Shown: positions 17,776 to 29,570, numbered from the stretch's first letter. The stretch is DNA of 64,000 nucleotides from Streptomyces rishiriensis (GCF_003112535.1 NZ_BEWA01000006.1:240285-304284), one strand, 5' to 3'. Notes: generated by a model not told the origin, from the letters alone. A program made the numbers and translations.

Positions 17776-19284
17776 TCATGGCGTCGACCGGCCCAGCAAC
17801 CGTTGCTCGTCCCACCAGGGCGGTGTCTCGTCGGTCACCGGTGTGATCTCCACGAGGGTGATCTCATGGCGGGCCAAGGTGAGGTCCAGCTCGGCGCGCC
17901 CTTCCTGGACGGAGAGCCGCCGGTGGCTGCGGGCGGGCTCGGCAGCCTCGTGGAGGACGTCCAGCTGCCCGGGTCGCGGCGAGCGTGGACTGCCCATGTG
18001 ACGCCAGGCGGTGTACGCGTTTCCCCGGTCCTCGTCGACGGAGGACCGGCGGACGAAGACCTCCCGGGCAGCGACCGGGAGCGACAGGCGCAACGCATGC
18101 CGGTCGGGGCCCGCGGTCAGGCCCGTCGGGTCTACGGGGGCCCAGGCCAGGACCGCGATCCGGCCGTCCGCATGGCGGGTGATGAGGTGGTCGTCGCCTC
18201 GGGCCAGCAGATCGGGCCCCATCCGGGCCATGAAGGCGTACAGGTGGTAGGTCGGTTTCTTGACCTGCCGGTGGGTGAGCAGTCCGAAGCCGCCGTGGAA
18301 GAGAGCCGTGGGGACGCCGATTTCCTCGAACACGTCGCTGAACGTCCAGTAGGAGAAGGAGTCCACGAGGTCGCCTCCGTGGGCGAGCACGGGAGCGAGG
18401 TAGGCGGCGTGGAACGCGGTGTCGTGGATGGGATTGTCGGGCCGGTAGGAGGAGTTGAACTCCGTTATGTGCAGGGGCAAGCCGGCCAGTGCGGTGCCCT
18501 TGAGGCGTTCACGGGGAGCGGCGAACTGGTCGAGCAGGTCGGAGGCCGGGGCGAGTGCCTGGTGGGCGCCGAACGGAACATGCTGGGCCGGCCCCGAGGT
18601 GTAGGCGTGCTTCGACACGAAGTCGACCGGGACGTCCCGGCGCTCGGCGAACTCGGCGAACCTCTCCAGCCAGTCATCGGCACCGGGCGAGATCGCGGGG
18701 CCTCCGACCTGGAGACCGGCGTCCACGTCTTTGACCGTGCGCGCGGTGATCTCGTACAGCCGGTGGTATGCCGATTCGTCCGCGTCCTGCCAGAAGTCGC
18801 GCAGGTTGGGTTCGTTCCACACCTCGACGGGCCAGTGCCGGACCTCGTCGAGACCGTAGCGGTCGACGAGGTGGGTGAGAGTCGCACGCACCAGGTCGGC
18901 CCACTCGTGGGGAGAGCGTGGCGGGGTGACATTGCCGCGCCACCAGAAGACCGTCTGTTCGCCGGAGGCCAGCGCGGCGGGCATGAACCCGAGCTCCAGA
19001 AACGGCCTGATACCGGTTTCCAGGTAAGCGTCGAGCACCTGGTCGACATAGGTGAAGGAGTGGTGGACTCGGCGAGCCCCTTCGAGGTCGTAAGGCCGGT
19101 ACACGCCCATGCCGTCGCTGAGCAGGCCGTGACCGCGGATGTGCCGGAAACCGATTTCACGCTGCAGCAGGCGGAGGGAGTCCTGGTAGTCGCGGCGTAG
19201 GGCCAGTTCCACTCGGCCGGTGCCGACGCAGTGTCGCCAGGCGTCGGAGAACCGTCCCGTCGGATCGGCAGGGACGCGGATCAT
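17776..19284 (-). CDS. GH39 beta-xylosidase
   Basis: A 502-aa cytoplasmic GH39 enzyme that hydrolyses xylo-oligosaccharides with retention. Acid/base E158 sits in 'EVWNEPNL' and nucleophile E275 in 'HITEFNSS'; both positions agree within two residues with the Thermoanaerobacterium enzyme (E160/E277, recalled). There is no signal peptide. The ATG at 19284 overlaps the binding-protein TGA by 4 bp, making it the last gene of a four-gene import and degradation operon. Confidence 0.92.
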   Translation of the reverse strand: MIRVPADPTGRFSDAWRHCVGTGRVELALRRDYQDSLRLLQREIGFRHIRGHGLLSDGMGVYRPYDLEGARRVHHSFTYVDQVLDAYLETGIRPFLELGFMPAALASGEQTVFWWRGNVTPPRSPHEWADLVRATLTHLVDRYGLDEVRHWPVEVWNEPNLRDFWQDADESAYHRLYEITARTVKDVDAGLQVGGPAISPGADDWLERFAEFAERRDVPVDFVSKHAYTSGPAQHVPFGAHQALAPASDLLDQFAAPRERLKGTALAGLPLHITEFNSSYRPDNPIHDTAFHAAYLAPVLAHGGDLVDSFSYWTFSDVFEEIGVPTALFHGGFGLLTHRQVKKPTYHLYAFMARMGPDLLARGDDHLITRHADGRIAVLAWAPVDPTGLTAGPDRHALRLSLPVAAREVFVRRSSVDEDRGNAYTAWRHMGSPRSPRPGQLDVLHEAAEPARSHRRLSVQEGRAELDLTLARHEITLVEITPVTDETPPWWDEQRLLGRSTP

Positions 19285-20936
19285 CCGTTCTCCTTCTTGA
19301 AGCGTTCGCGCGCCTTGTTGTGCAGCCCGACGAGCCGATCCATGTTCTTGGCCTTCAGCTCGGTCACGTAGTCGCCCCATTCGGACAGTGGGCGCTTTCC
19401 GAGGACGAACTTGAGCATGTTCTGGGTGACGTGGTCCCTCAAGGGGGTGTCCCAGAGCGAGGCCTGCTCCTGTTCCACGGACTGCAGCGGATGGGCCGGG
19501 TCGATGGGCAGCTGCTTACGCTGAGCCATGGCGTCCTGGAATCTCTTCTCGTCCGGACTGAAGGACGAGGACACCAGCGCCCAACTGCCGCCGTAGGTGA
19601 ACACGCCGTTGAAGAACCCGTAGTCCTTCTGCAAGTCCTTCGGCGCGTCCGGGTCCGATCCCATGAGGCTGATGCCGGGCTCGAGCTTGTACTGGCTGCC
19701 CGAATAGGTGTAAGTGGTGCCCTGCACACCCCACTTGGCGAACCGCTGGCCCTCGTCCGAGTACCAGAGCCAGTCGACGAACTGCATCATCGCGACGAAG
19801 GTGTCGCTCTTGAGGGCCTTGGTGGAGATCATGACGCCGTTCTCCAGGCGAGCACCGCCCATCACCACGGGGCCGGCCGGGCCGAGTGGAACCGGCACCA
19901 TCTCGATCTTCGCGCCCTTGACCTGCTTTTCCAGGTTGTAACGGTAGTTCTGGACCAGCTCCTGGGGGTTGGCGCTGATCGCGAAAGACTTCTGGCCGAG
20001 AAGTTTCTGAACCGCTTCGTCGTCTGTCTGGGTGAAGCTCTCCGGGTCCATCAGTCTTTCAGCAACCAGTTTCCTCAGGTACTCGACCACCTGGCGGTAT
20101 CCGTCCGTGGCACCGGTGAAGACGAACTCTCCGGCCTTCGTGTCGAAACTGATGTTGTCGTAGGTCCAGCCGGCCTTCACACCGTGCGCCTGGCCGAGAT
20201 AGCTGAGCAACGCGGCGGCCGGGAAGGGAGTGTTGGTGCTCCAGCGGTCGGAGAAGGGATAGAGATCCGGGTGTTCGGCCTTGATCGCCTTGAAGACGTC
20301 GTAGACCTCGTCCCAGGTCGTGGGCAGGTTCAGACCGAGCTTGCCGAGGACGTCCGTACGTAACGACAGGGAGTAGCCGGATTTGACCTTCTCGTGCAGG
20401 CCGGGGAGCAGGTAGTACTTTCCGTCGGACTGGCGGATGGAATCGAGCTCGGGCTCCAGCTTCCATTTTCTGACCTTGTCCTGGAAGTTGGGCATGAGGT
20501 GCACATACTCGCTGACCGGGAGGATCGCACCCGAGGAGACGAAGGCGACCTCCGACGGATGATAGGTCTTGGGGATCAGGAACGGGGCGTCGCCCGCCCC
20601 GATGAGGACACTGCGCTTCTTCTCGTAATCGCTCAGCGGGACGGCGATCGGCTTCAGGGTGATCCCGGTACGCTGGGTGAGCTCCTTCCAGAAGATCCAG
20701 TTTTCCTTCATCGGGTAGACGGGGTTGTTGTTGTGCAGAATGGAGAAGGAAATCGGTTTCGACGCCTTGAACTGCTGTCCGACGCGGTACTCCTTCATCG
20801 CTCCGTTCTGCTTCTTGGAGAGGTCTTTGGTGTCACCTCCGTCTCCTCCGCTTCCACAGCCGGTGAGGGCCGCGAGGCCGACGAAGCCTGCGGCGGACAG
20901 CATCTGTCGTCGTGACAGCTGGCCTGTGTTCTTCAC
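19281..20936 (-). CDS. Oligosaccharide-binding lipoprotein (LplA-type)
   Basis: A 551-aa extracellular solute-binding protein with an N-terminal SRRQMLSA signal and lipobox LTGC. It is longer than the classic 430-aa CUT1 receptor and matches the LplA/YesO-like group that works with LplB/LplC permeases. Given GH67, GH39 and CE7 neighbours, the ligand is likely an aldouronic acid or acidic xylo-oligosaccharide. It is the third gene of the operon: permease, permease, receptor, GH39. No ATPase is encoded, so MsiK is the likely partner. Confidence 0.85.
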   Translation of the reverse strand: MKNTGQLSRRQMLSAAGFVGLAALTGCGSGGDGGDTKDLSKKQNGAMKEYRVGQQFKASKPISFSILHNNNPVYPMKENWIFWKELTQRTGITLKPIAVPLSDYEKKRSVLIGAGDAPFLIPKTYHPSEVAFVSSGAILPVSEYVHLMPNFQDKVRKWKLEPELDSIRQSDGKYYLLPGLHEKVKSGYSLSLRTDVLGKLGLNLPTTWDEVYDVFKAIKAEHPDLYPFSDRWSTNTPFPAAALLSYLGQAHGVKAGWTYDNISFDTKAGEFVFTGATDGYRQVVEYLRKLVAERLMDPESFTQTDDEAVQKLLGQKSFAISANPQELVQNYRYNLEKQVKGAKIEMVPVPLGPAGPVVMGGARLENGVMISTKALKSDTFVAMMQFVDWLWYSDEGQRFAKWGVQGTTYTYSGSQYKLEPGISLMGSDPDAPKDLQKDYGFFNGVFTYGGSWALVSSSFSPDEKRFQDAMAQRKQLPIDPAHPLQSVEQEQASLWDTPLRDHVTQNMLKFVLGKRPLSEWGDYVTELKAKNMDRLVGLHNKARERFKKENG

Positions 20937-20970
20937 GGAGACTCCTCTGTTCCGTAAGGGGTTACGGCTC

Positions 20971-21885
20971 TCAGCCCTTGACCGCGCCGAGCGTGACGCC
21001 GGAGACGAAGTAGCGCTGTACGAACGGGTACACGCAGAGGATGGGCAGCGCTGTCAGCACGATGGTGACGGCCTGGATGTTCGCCCCGACCTGGCTGAGC
21101 TGATCGGTCCCCGCGCCGGCGTTCCCGCCGGTGGTGGCCCCCGAGATCAGGTTGCGCAGATAGACCGTGGCCGGCATCAACTCGGTCCGGTCCATGTAGA
21201 GGTACGCCGAGAACCACGAGTTCCAGAAGGACACGGAGTAGAACAGAATCATCGTGGCGATGACCGCCTTGGACAGCGGCAACGCGATTCTGAGCAGGAT
21301 GCCGTAGGTACTCAGGCCGTCGATCTCGGCGGCCTCCTCGAGTTCGATCGGCAGGCTCTCGAAGAATGCCTTCATCACCAGCAGGTTGAAGACGCTGACC
21401 GCGTTGGGCAGCGCGATCGCCCAGACGGAGTTCTTCAGGCCAAGGCTGGTGACCAGGACGTAGTTCGGAATCAGACCGCCGGTGAAGAACATGGTGAAAA
21501 CGGCGACGCCGACGAGCACTCCCCGCCCCTTGAGATTCCTTTTCGACAGAACGTAGGCGTAGCAGGTCGTCAGAACCATGGCGATGACGGTGGAGACGAC
21601 CGTGTAGAGAACTGTGTTTCCGTAGTTGCGCCAGAACATCGAGTCCCGGAAGACGATTTTGTACGTCGTGAGGTTGAATCCCTTCGGCCACAAGGTCACT
21701 TCGCCGGCACGGATCTGGCGTTCCCCGCTGAAGGACCGGGCGATGATGTTGACGAAGGGATACAGGGTCACGAGCACGACAAGGGTGAGGATGACACCGT
21801 TGACGCCCTGGAAGACGCGGTAGCCACGGGTGGGCTGGTGCACGGAGGTGCGCGGGCGCGGAACCCGGGCGGTCAGGAGTTTCAC
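20971..21885 (-). CDS. Carbohydrate ABC permease (LplC/YtcP-type)
   Basis: A 304-aa MalG-type permease with six membrane segments and EAA loop 'EAAEIDGLSTYGILLRIALP'. It ends in 'YFVSGVTLGAVKG', a family-typical terminus. The GTG at 21885 overlaps the upstream permease TGA (GTGA), showing coupling. It forms the channel with the LplB-type permease for the oligosaccharide receptor encoded downstream. Confidence 0.88.
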   Translation of the reverse strand: MKLLTARVPRPRTSVHQPTRGYRVFQGVNGVILTLVVLVTLYPFVNIIARSFSGERQIRAGEVTLWPKGFNLTTYKIVFRDSMFWRNYGNTVLYTVVSTVIAMVLTTCYAYVLSKRNLKGRGVLVGVAVFTMFFTGGLIPNYVLVTSLGLKNSVWAIALPNAVSVFNLLVMKAFFESLPIELEEAAEIDGLSTYGILLRIALPLSKAVIATMILFYSVSFWNSWFSAYLYMDRTELMPATVYLRNLISGATTGGNAGAGTDQLSQVGANIQAVTIVLTALPILCVYPFVQRYFVSGVTLGAVKG

Positions 21886-22871
21886 CACAGGCTCGTCCCC
21901 ACGCTGCGACGCGACAACAGGTTCGCGCCGGTGATCAACACGAGTCCGATGACCGCCTCGAACAACCCGATTGCGGCCGCGTAACTGAAGCTGTTGGACT
22001 CGACACCGGTTCGGTACAGGTAGGTGGAGACCACGTCGGCCGTCGGGTAGGTCAGCGGGTTGTACAGCAGGAGGACCTTCTCGAAGCCGACCGCCATGAA
22101 CGTGCCGATGTTGAGGATCAACAGCGTGATCATGGTGGGACGGATGCCCGGCAGCGTGACGTGCCAGATCTGCCGCCAGCGGCTCGCGCCGTCGATGCGG
22201 GCGGCCTCGTAGAGATCCTCGTCGATGGTCGTGAGCGCCGCGAGGTAGAGGATCGTGCCCCAGCCGGCGGTCTGCCAGATCTCCGAGCCCACGTAGATCG
22301 TCCGGAACCATCCGGGTTCCTGGATGAAGCGGACCGGTTCGTGGCCGAACCAGGTCAGTGCGTGGTTGACCGGACCGTCCGTGGCCAGCATCTGCAGGGT
22401 GATGCCGGCGACGATCACCATCGACAGGAAGTGAGGAAGATACGAAATCGATTGCACAAGCTGTTTCAGCGAGCGTCGCCGTACCTCGTTGAGCAGCAGC
22501 GCCAGGATGATCGGGATGGGAAAGCAGAACACGAGCGTGAGGCCGCCGAGCCACAAGGTGTTGCGGAAGACCTGCCAGAAGGTGGGGTCGGTCAGGAACA
22601 TCCGCACGTAACGGAGCCCCACCCACTGCTCCCCCAGGATCGAACCGCCCGGCTCGAAGCGGCGGAACGCGATCACATTGCCGATCATCGGCAGATAGCG
22701 GAAGACGAGGAAGAACAGAAGCGGCAGCACGGCCAGCGAATACAGCTGCCAGTCCCGGCGCAGAGCCCGACCCCAGCCTCGGCGGGCGGTCGGTCGCGCC
22801 GGCCCGTGCCGGGTCTTCGCAAGCGGGTGCCGGGTTCCTGACGGTGGGGCCGACCTGGTGGAGGTGCTCAT
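21882..22871 (-). CDS. Carbohydrate ABC permease (LplB-type)
   Basis: A 329-aa permease with a basic N-terminal leader of about 45 residues and six membrane segments. 'RYLPMIGNVIAFRRF' and EAA loop 'EAARIDGASRWRQIWHVTLP' are LplB-type features. The ATG at 22871 is the first gene of the importer-GH39 operon. Its promoter region, shared with the divergent CE7 gene, carries the palindromes listed at 22925-22970. Confidence 0.88.
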   Translation of the reverse strand: MSTSTRSAPPSGTRHPLAKTRHGPARPTARRGWGRALRRDWQLYSLAVLPLLFFLVFRYLPMIGNVIAFRRFEPGGSILGEQWVGLRYVRMFLTDPTFWQVFRNTLWLGGLTLVFCFPIPIILALLLNEVRRRSLKQLVQSISYLPHFLSMVIVAGITLQMLATDGPVNHALTWFGHEPVRFIQEPGWFRTIYVGSEIWQTAGWGTILYLAALTTIDEDLYEAARIDGASRWRQIWHVTLPGIRPTMITLLILNIGTFMAVGFEKVLLLYNPLTYPTADVVSTYLYRTGVESNSFSYAAAIGLFEAVIGLVLITGANLLSRRSVGTSLW

Positions 22872-22924
22872 GCTCGGGCCTCCTGGGGCATCCTTCGAAA
22901 CGCTCGATTCGCCGTGCGTGATCT

Positions 22925-22970
22925 CGAAACTTTCGTGCCCTTACCGGTAACTCTGCGGAAACGTAAGGGC
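22925..22970. promoter_or_regulatory. Operator-like palindromes in the importer/CE7 divergent promoter
   Basis: Three nested dyads lie 54-100 bp upstream of the LplB gene: CGAAACTTTCG (22925-22935), TTACCGGTAA (22941-22950, a perfect palindrome) and GCCCTTAC...GTAAGGGC (22937-22944 with 22963-22970). The first is of the CGAAA-N-TTTCG type that I recall upstream of Streptomyces xylanase genes. This fits control of a glucuronoxylan operon. Confidence 0.55.
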
Positions 22971-23142
22971 TCACGGAAAGCGCTGTCAATGGGTGCTGCA
23001 CGGTGGACCCGTGGGACGTCGGGTGGCGTTGTGGAATCCTCATGGGCGGGGTAGAACCGGGACGTCGACTGCTTCGTCTCCCGCAAATTTCTGGCTGACC
23101 TACGCAACGATCGCTCCCCCCACGACCCTGCGAGGTGGCACC

Positions 23143-24135
23143 GTGCCTGCGTTCGACCTGCCGCTACCCGAGCTGGAACACCATCGCCCGCCGCTCGACG
23201 AGCCCGCCGAGTTCGACGCGTTCTGGGCCGAGACCCTGCACGAGGCACAGCAGCGGGAACCGCTGGTTTCCGTGCATCCCGTCGAAACCGGTCTCCGTCT
23301 CGTGCAGACGTGGGACGTCACCTTCCGAGGCTTCGCAGGCGACCCGGTCAGGGCATGGTTCACCCGCCCGACCGGCGTGCGGGAACCGCTTCCCGCAGTC
23401 GTCGAGTACGTCGGCTACGGGCGCGGGCGCGGCTTCCCGCACGAGCGGCTGACCTGGGTGAACGCGGGCTATGCGCATCTGCTCATGGACAACCGGGGCC
23501 AGGGGGACCAGTACGGCGACGGAGGCGTCACCCCGGACCCGCACGCCACCGCGCCGGGTGGGCCGGGTCCCGCCGCCCGCGGCCTGCTCTCTCCGCGGGA
23601 CTATCACTATCGGCGCCTGATCACGGACGCGGTGCGTGCCGTGACGGCGGTCCGCGCCCTGCCCGGTGTGGATCCGGTCCGCACGGTCGCCGTCGGGAAC
23701 AGCCAGGGCGGCGGGCTGGCCCTGGCCGTCGCCGGCCTGGTACCCGATCTGGCCGCCGCCCTCGTCACGGCGCCCTTTCTGTGCGGCATCCGGCGTGCCC
23801 TGGACCTCACCGACACGGGCCCTTATGGGGAGATCGCCTGCTACCTCTCCGTCCATCGCGGTAGGGAAGAAGCCGCTTACCGCACGCTTTCCTATGTAGA
23901 AGGCGTTTCCTTCGCCCGGCGGGCCCAAGCCCCGGTCCACTTCGGCACAGGCCTGCGCGACATCGTCTGTCCTCCGAGCGGGACGTACGCCGCCTTCAAC
24001 CGCTACGGCGAGCTCAGCAGTGGGCTGCCCGCCCGCAAAGAGCTTCACCCGTATCCGTTCAACGGGCACGAGGGGGGTGGGGGCGAGCACGGGAAGCGCC
24101 AACTCCATTGGCTGGCATCACAGTTGGCTGAATGA
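23143..24135 (+). CDS. CE7 acetyl esterase (acetylxylan esterase / cephalosporin deacetylase family)
   Basis: A 330-aa cytoplasmic alpha/beta-hydrolase that removes acetyl groups from imported xylo-oligosaccharides. The catalytic triad is S187 in GNSQGGG, D273 in 'LRDIVCPP' and H309 in 'NGHEGGG', close to S181/D269/H298 of Bacillus pumilus CE7 (recalled). The GTG at 23143 has GAGG 7 nt upstream. It is divergent from the oligosaccharide importer and shares its regulatory region. Confidence 0.9.
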   Translation: MPAFDLPLPELEHHRPPLDEPAEFDAFWAETLHEAQQREPLVSVHPVETGLRLVQTWDVTFRGFAGDPVRAWFTRPTGVREPLPAVVEYVGYGRGRGFPHERLTWVNAGYAHLLMDNRGQGDQYGDGGVTPDPHATAPGGPGPAARGLLSPRDYHYRRLITDAVRAVTAVRALPGVDPVRTVAVGNSQGGGLALAVAGLVPDLAAALVTAPFLCGIRRALDLTDTGPYGEIACYLSVHRGREEAAYRTLSYVEGVSFARRAQAPVHFGTGLRDIVCPPSGTYAAFNRYGELSSGLPARKELHPYPFNGHEGGGGEHGKRQLHWLASQLAE

Positions 24136-24631
24136 CGCGCCAGCCGCGCCTCACCCTCCGCCGGCCACGCATCCCTTCTTCCCCCCTCCGGCCGGGGGAA
24201 CTGGTGAACCGGGCCCGCATCCGGCGGCCGTGGGTGACCAGCACATGAGCACCGGCGCGCCCGCTCAGCCGACCAGCGTCTCTTCCGCCTCCTCGACCGG
24301 GCAGGTCGAGAGCTGATCGGCGGGCCCGGCTGATCGGTGAGCCGGTCCGGCAGAAGCAGGTCAACGGGTTCCTTCACCAGCCGCGCGCTCGATCCGCCTG
24401 CGCGGCCCGTACGACAAGGCGCCCATCCCCATCAGAAGTGGCCGGGCTCGAACAGTACGCCTGACACCAGACGGTCGACGTGCGCCTCCCGGTGCCGGGC
24501 GGGCCGAGGCCGGGCAGGCCAGGGGGCCGGGCAGGCCGGGGGCGGTCGCCGGGCCGACCCGGGGGCGAATGCCGCGGGACCGCTCGGGATTGCTTCGCTC
24601 TCCCGTCGCGGGACCGTCCGTCCGGTTCGCT
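24136..24631. other. Non-coding spacer between CE7 and LPMO genes
   Basis: About 500 bp between the ends of two converging genes. Open frames here are arginine/proline-rich composition artefacts without start signals. I see no recognisable gene, only G+C-rich sequence with short GGGCCGGGC-type repeats around 24500-24560. Confidence 0.45.
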
Positions 24632-24662
24632 GGCCCGGTGAGCGTTGAGCGCCCACCGGGCC
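24632..24662 (-). terminator. Stem-loop downstream of the LPMO gene
   Basis: GGCCCGGTG (24632-24640) pairs with CACCGGGCC (24654-24662) over 9 bp with a 13-nt loop, 19 bp past the LPMO stop. It is a plausible intrinsic terminator of the U-less Streptomyces kind. Confidence 0.55.
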
Positions 24663-24681
24663 CCTCTACTGCGGCAGTGGC

Positions 24682-25746
24682 TCAACCGACCCTGCAGGGC
24701 AGGCTTGTCGTGCTGTCTCCGCCCGCGCCGGAGGTGACGTACCCGAACGTCGTACTCTGGCCCGGACTCAACGAGCCGTTCCAGTCGGCGTTATGGACCA
24801 TCACCGCCTGCCCGGTGTATGTGGCGTTGCCACTCCACAGGCTGGCGACGGACTGACCTGACGGCAGCGTCCAGTCGACCATCCAGCCGAGCATCGGGAC
24901 GTCGCCGGAGTTGGTGACGGTCACCTCGGACTGGTAGCCGCCGTTCCAGGTGTTCGTGGTCCTGCGGGTGGCGGTGCAGACGCCCGGAACCGGCTCGGTC
25001 GGATTGCCCGGTTCGTGGATACCGGTTACCTCGCCATTTCCTCCGTCGAAGACGACGTCGGAACAGGAGTAGAAGGTCTCCGCGCTGTCCGAACGCTGCC
25101 AGACCATGTAGATGATGTGCCGGCCGGACTTGTTGGCCGGGAGTTGGCCGGTCCAGGAGTAGTTGGCCTCCACCGTGCCGGGGCTGCCGTGCAGCGGTGG
25201 GTGGTCGACGGAGAGGAAGGGCTGGCTCTCGATGTCGTCCCAGGTGAGTGTGCGGGTCGGGTCGAAGCCGTCCTTCGTGACGTAGACGTAGAACCAACCC
25301 GGGTGGGCTGCCCAGGCGTTGTAGGAGAAGTCGACGGTCGAGCCCGCGGTGAGATGGGTCAGGGGCCAGTCGTTGCGCGGCGCGTTGAAGCCGGTGAAGT
25401 TGGTGTTGCCGCCGCTGCACAGTTGGCCGTCGGGCACGAAGCCGCGGGTGCGGCCCGCGCCGTCGGAGCGCAGCACCGAGAACCAGTTGTAGAACGGCGT
25501 GGTACCGCTTACCTGCTGTGCGTTCCTGCAGGCCGGGTTGATCGGCTTGATCTCACCGGTGTCGGTCAGCGCGTCCCGCCAGCACAGAAACGTGCGACTG
25601 GCGGGTTTCATGGGAGTGCCGTGGGCCTCGGCCTTGCCGCCGGCCGTGACGATCAGACCGAGGGCGGGAACGGTGGCCAGTAAGGCCAGGAGGACGAGGA
25701 AGAGGGCATGGGTGCGTAACTTGGATTTCCGGTTTGGCGTGATCAT
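24682..25746 (-). CDS. Secreted AA10 lytic polysaccharide monooxygenase with CBM2
   Basis: A 354-aa copper enzyme that oxidatively cleaves crystalline cellulose or chitin. Signal cleavage after AEA leaves His42 as the mature N-terminus (HGTPMKPASRTFLC), the first copper-brace ligand; the second His is in 'AWAAHPGWF'. The Cys/Trp pattern resembles cellulose-active actinobacterial AA10s. After a short Thr/Pro linker a CBM2 starts at 'VCTATRRTTNTWNGGYQSEVTV' and runs to the end. The ATG at 25746 gives a normal signal; an ATG at 25770 is possible. A CebR box upstream supports a cellulose role. Confidence 0.9.
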   Translation of the reverse strand: MITPNRKSKLRTHALFLVLLALLATVPALGLIVTAGGKAEAHGTPMKPASRTFLCWRDALTDTGEIKPINPACRNAQQVSGTTPFYNWFSVLRSDGAGRTRGFVPDGQLCSGGNTNFTGFNAPRNDWPLTHLTAGSTVDFSYNAWAAHPGWFYVYVTKDGFDPTRTLTWDDIESQPFLSVDHPPLHGSPGTVEANYSWTGQLPANKSGRHIIYMVWQRSDSAETFYSCSDVVFDGGNGEVTGIHEPGNPTEPVPGVCTATRRTTNTWNGGYQSEVTVTNSGDVPMLGWMVDWTLPSGQSVASLWSGNATYTGQAVMVHNADWNGSLSPGQSTTFGYVTSGAGGDSTTSLPCRVG

Positions 25747-25890
25747 GACAGATCGCAGGACAGATTGCATGACAGGTGAGTCCGCCTTCCGTGTACGGAC
25801 CGTGCGGGCATGGGGTGCACTGCGGATGCGGGAGCGGTTCGCACACCTGCGGGGTGCCAGCGGGCATGCGCGGGCCTCGCGGTGGCGAAG

Positions 25891-25957
25891 TGGGAGCGTC
25901 CCGCTCACGCCCGGCGGGTTCCGGTCCACCGGGCGCGAACACATGGGAGCGCTCCCA
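25891..25957. promoter_or_regulatory. CebR operator upstream of the LPMO gene
   Basis: TGGGAGCGCTCCCA at 25944-25957 is a perfect copy of the CebR box (recalled), the cellobiose-responsive LacI-type repressor site. A second, degraded copy TGGGAGCGTCCCGC lies at 25891-25904, 40 bp closer to the gene. Both are 145-210 bp upstream of the start codon, so the LPMO is probably induced by cello-oligosaccharides. Confidence 0.75.
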
Positions 25958-26483
25958 CCTCACCTGTGGCGGAAGGTAGCGCTGTACGGCCCACTTGTAA
26001 ACGGGGTTGTACGGGTTTCTTCGAGCATCGGACCGTCAGCGGTGGTGCGGCGACGCCTGAACGCCCGGCCTGCGAGGGTGGACTGCTTCCGGCAGTCCGG
26101 GCGGCCCGGTGGTCCGGGCGGCCCTTTCGCCCGGAATCCGTCGACGACGGCGCGGGCGACCAGCAGGGCGGGCACGGCACCCCGTCACCGGCGCGGTGCA
26201 GACGACTCACCGGTCGGCGCCAGCCGGCTGGCCGGCCGAGGACGCGTGCGGAGGCTTCAGCGCGGGACCGTACTTCCCGGACCGGCGCAGCGGTCCGCCC
26301 GGCCGCAGCACCGCCTCGAGCACGGAGAACGGTTTCGCAACGTGGCCGACGGCGGGGACGAGGACGCGACCGGCGCGCGCCCCTGGAGGGCCGGTCGTGT
26401 CCGGTCACGTCCGGACTGGTGTCCCGGGCAACCGCAGCGACCCGGTGTTCGAGCCGAGAATGGTGGTGGCTCGGGCGGGCACG
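25958..26483. other. Non-coding spacer between LPMO promoter and acnA terminator
   Basis: About 525 bp of high-G+C DNA. Open frames in it are Arg/Pro/Gly-rich with no start signals or family resemblance. I see no gene; it may hold decayed sequence. Confidence 0.4.
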
Positions 26484-26525
26484 GCTCAGGGCCGCACCCC
26501 CGTCGCCGGGGGTGCGGCCCTGAGC
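26484..26525 (-). terminator. Very strong terminator hairpin after acnA
   Basis: A perfect 18-bp stem (26484-26501 with 26508-26525) closes a 6-nt loop, 36 bp past the acnA stop. It is symmetrical and could also stop transcripts from the opposite side. Confidence 0.9.
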
Positions 26526-26561
26526 TGCTTTGCGGTACCGCTTACTCGTCCGCTTACTTGC

Positions 26562-29372
<2,811 letters not shown>

Positions 29373-29407
29373 TTACCAGGTGGCGGCTGCGGTGCGCCTT
29401 CGGCAGA

Positions 29408-29425
29408 TATCTCGATGTCGAGATA
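29408..29425. promoter_or_regulatory. Perfect 18-bp operator-like palindrome upstream of acnA
   Basis: TATCTCGATGTCGAGATA has 8-bp arms around a TG centre, followed by AC on the plus strand. It is 129 bp upstream of acnA and 38 bp outside the Tn7-like element. The same layout, ATCTC-N6-GAGATAAC, recurs at the XRE-MurA gene (38380-38398). Confidence 0.65.
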
Positions 29426-29467
29426 ACTCTAGTACATGGGGGCTGAATGGTCATGCCCGGGCTCTCC

Positions 29468-29543
29468 TGTCCGCTCTCATCCAATCGAGGCGTTTACTCA
29501 GCGAACCCAGTCGGTTGCCCTTCCGTATCAGCGAACCTAGTCG
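29468..29543 (+). repeat. Tn7-like left end with two TnsB-type sites
   Basis: After the TGTCC tip come two 16-bp direct repeats, TCAGCGAACCCAGTCG at 29498 and TCAGCGAACCTAGTCG at 29528, exactly 30 bp apart. The same motif, inverted (TCAGTGAAACCAGTCGG), is at the right end. These are the expected transposase-binding repeats and also overlap the tnsA promoter, which would allow autoregulation. Confidence 0.78.
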
Positions 29544-29570
29544 TGAGGGTGATCGCACTGGGGGTGCTGG

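Noticed and set aside
24045..24377. Small Arg/Pro-rich frames between the CE7 and LPMO genes
   Set aside because: They overlap the CE7 gene antisense or lack starts; the composition is that of non-coding high-G+C DNA.
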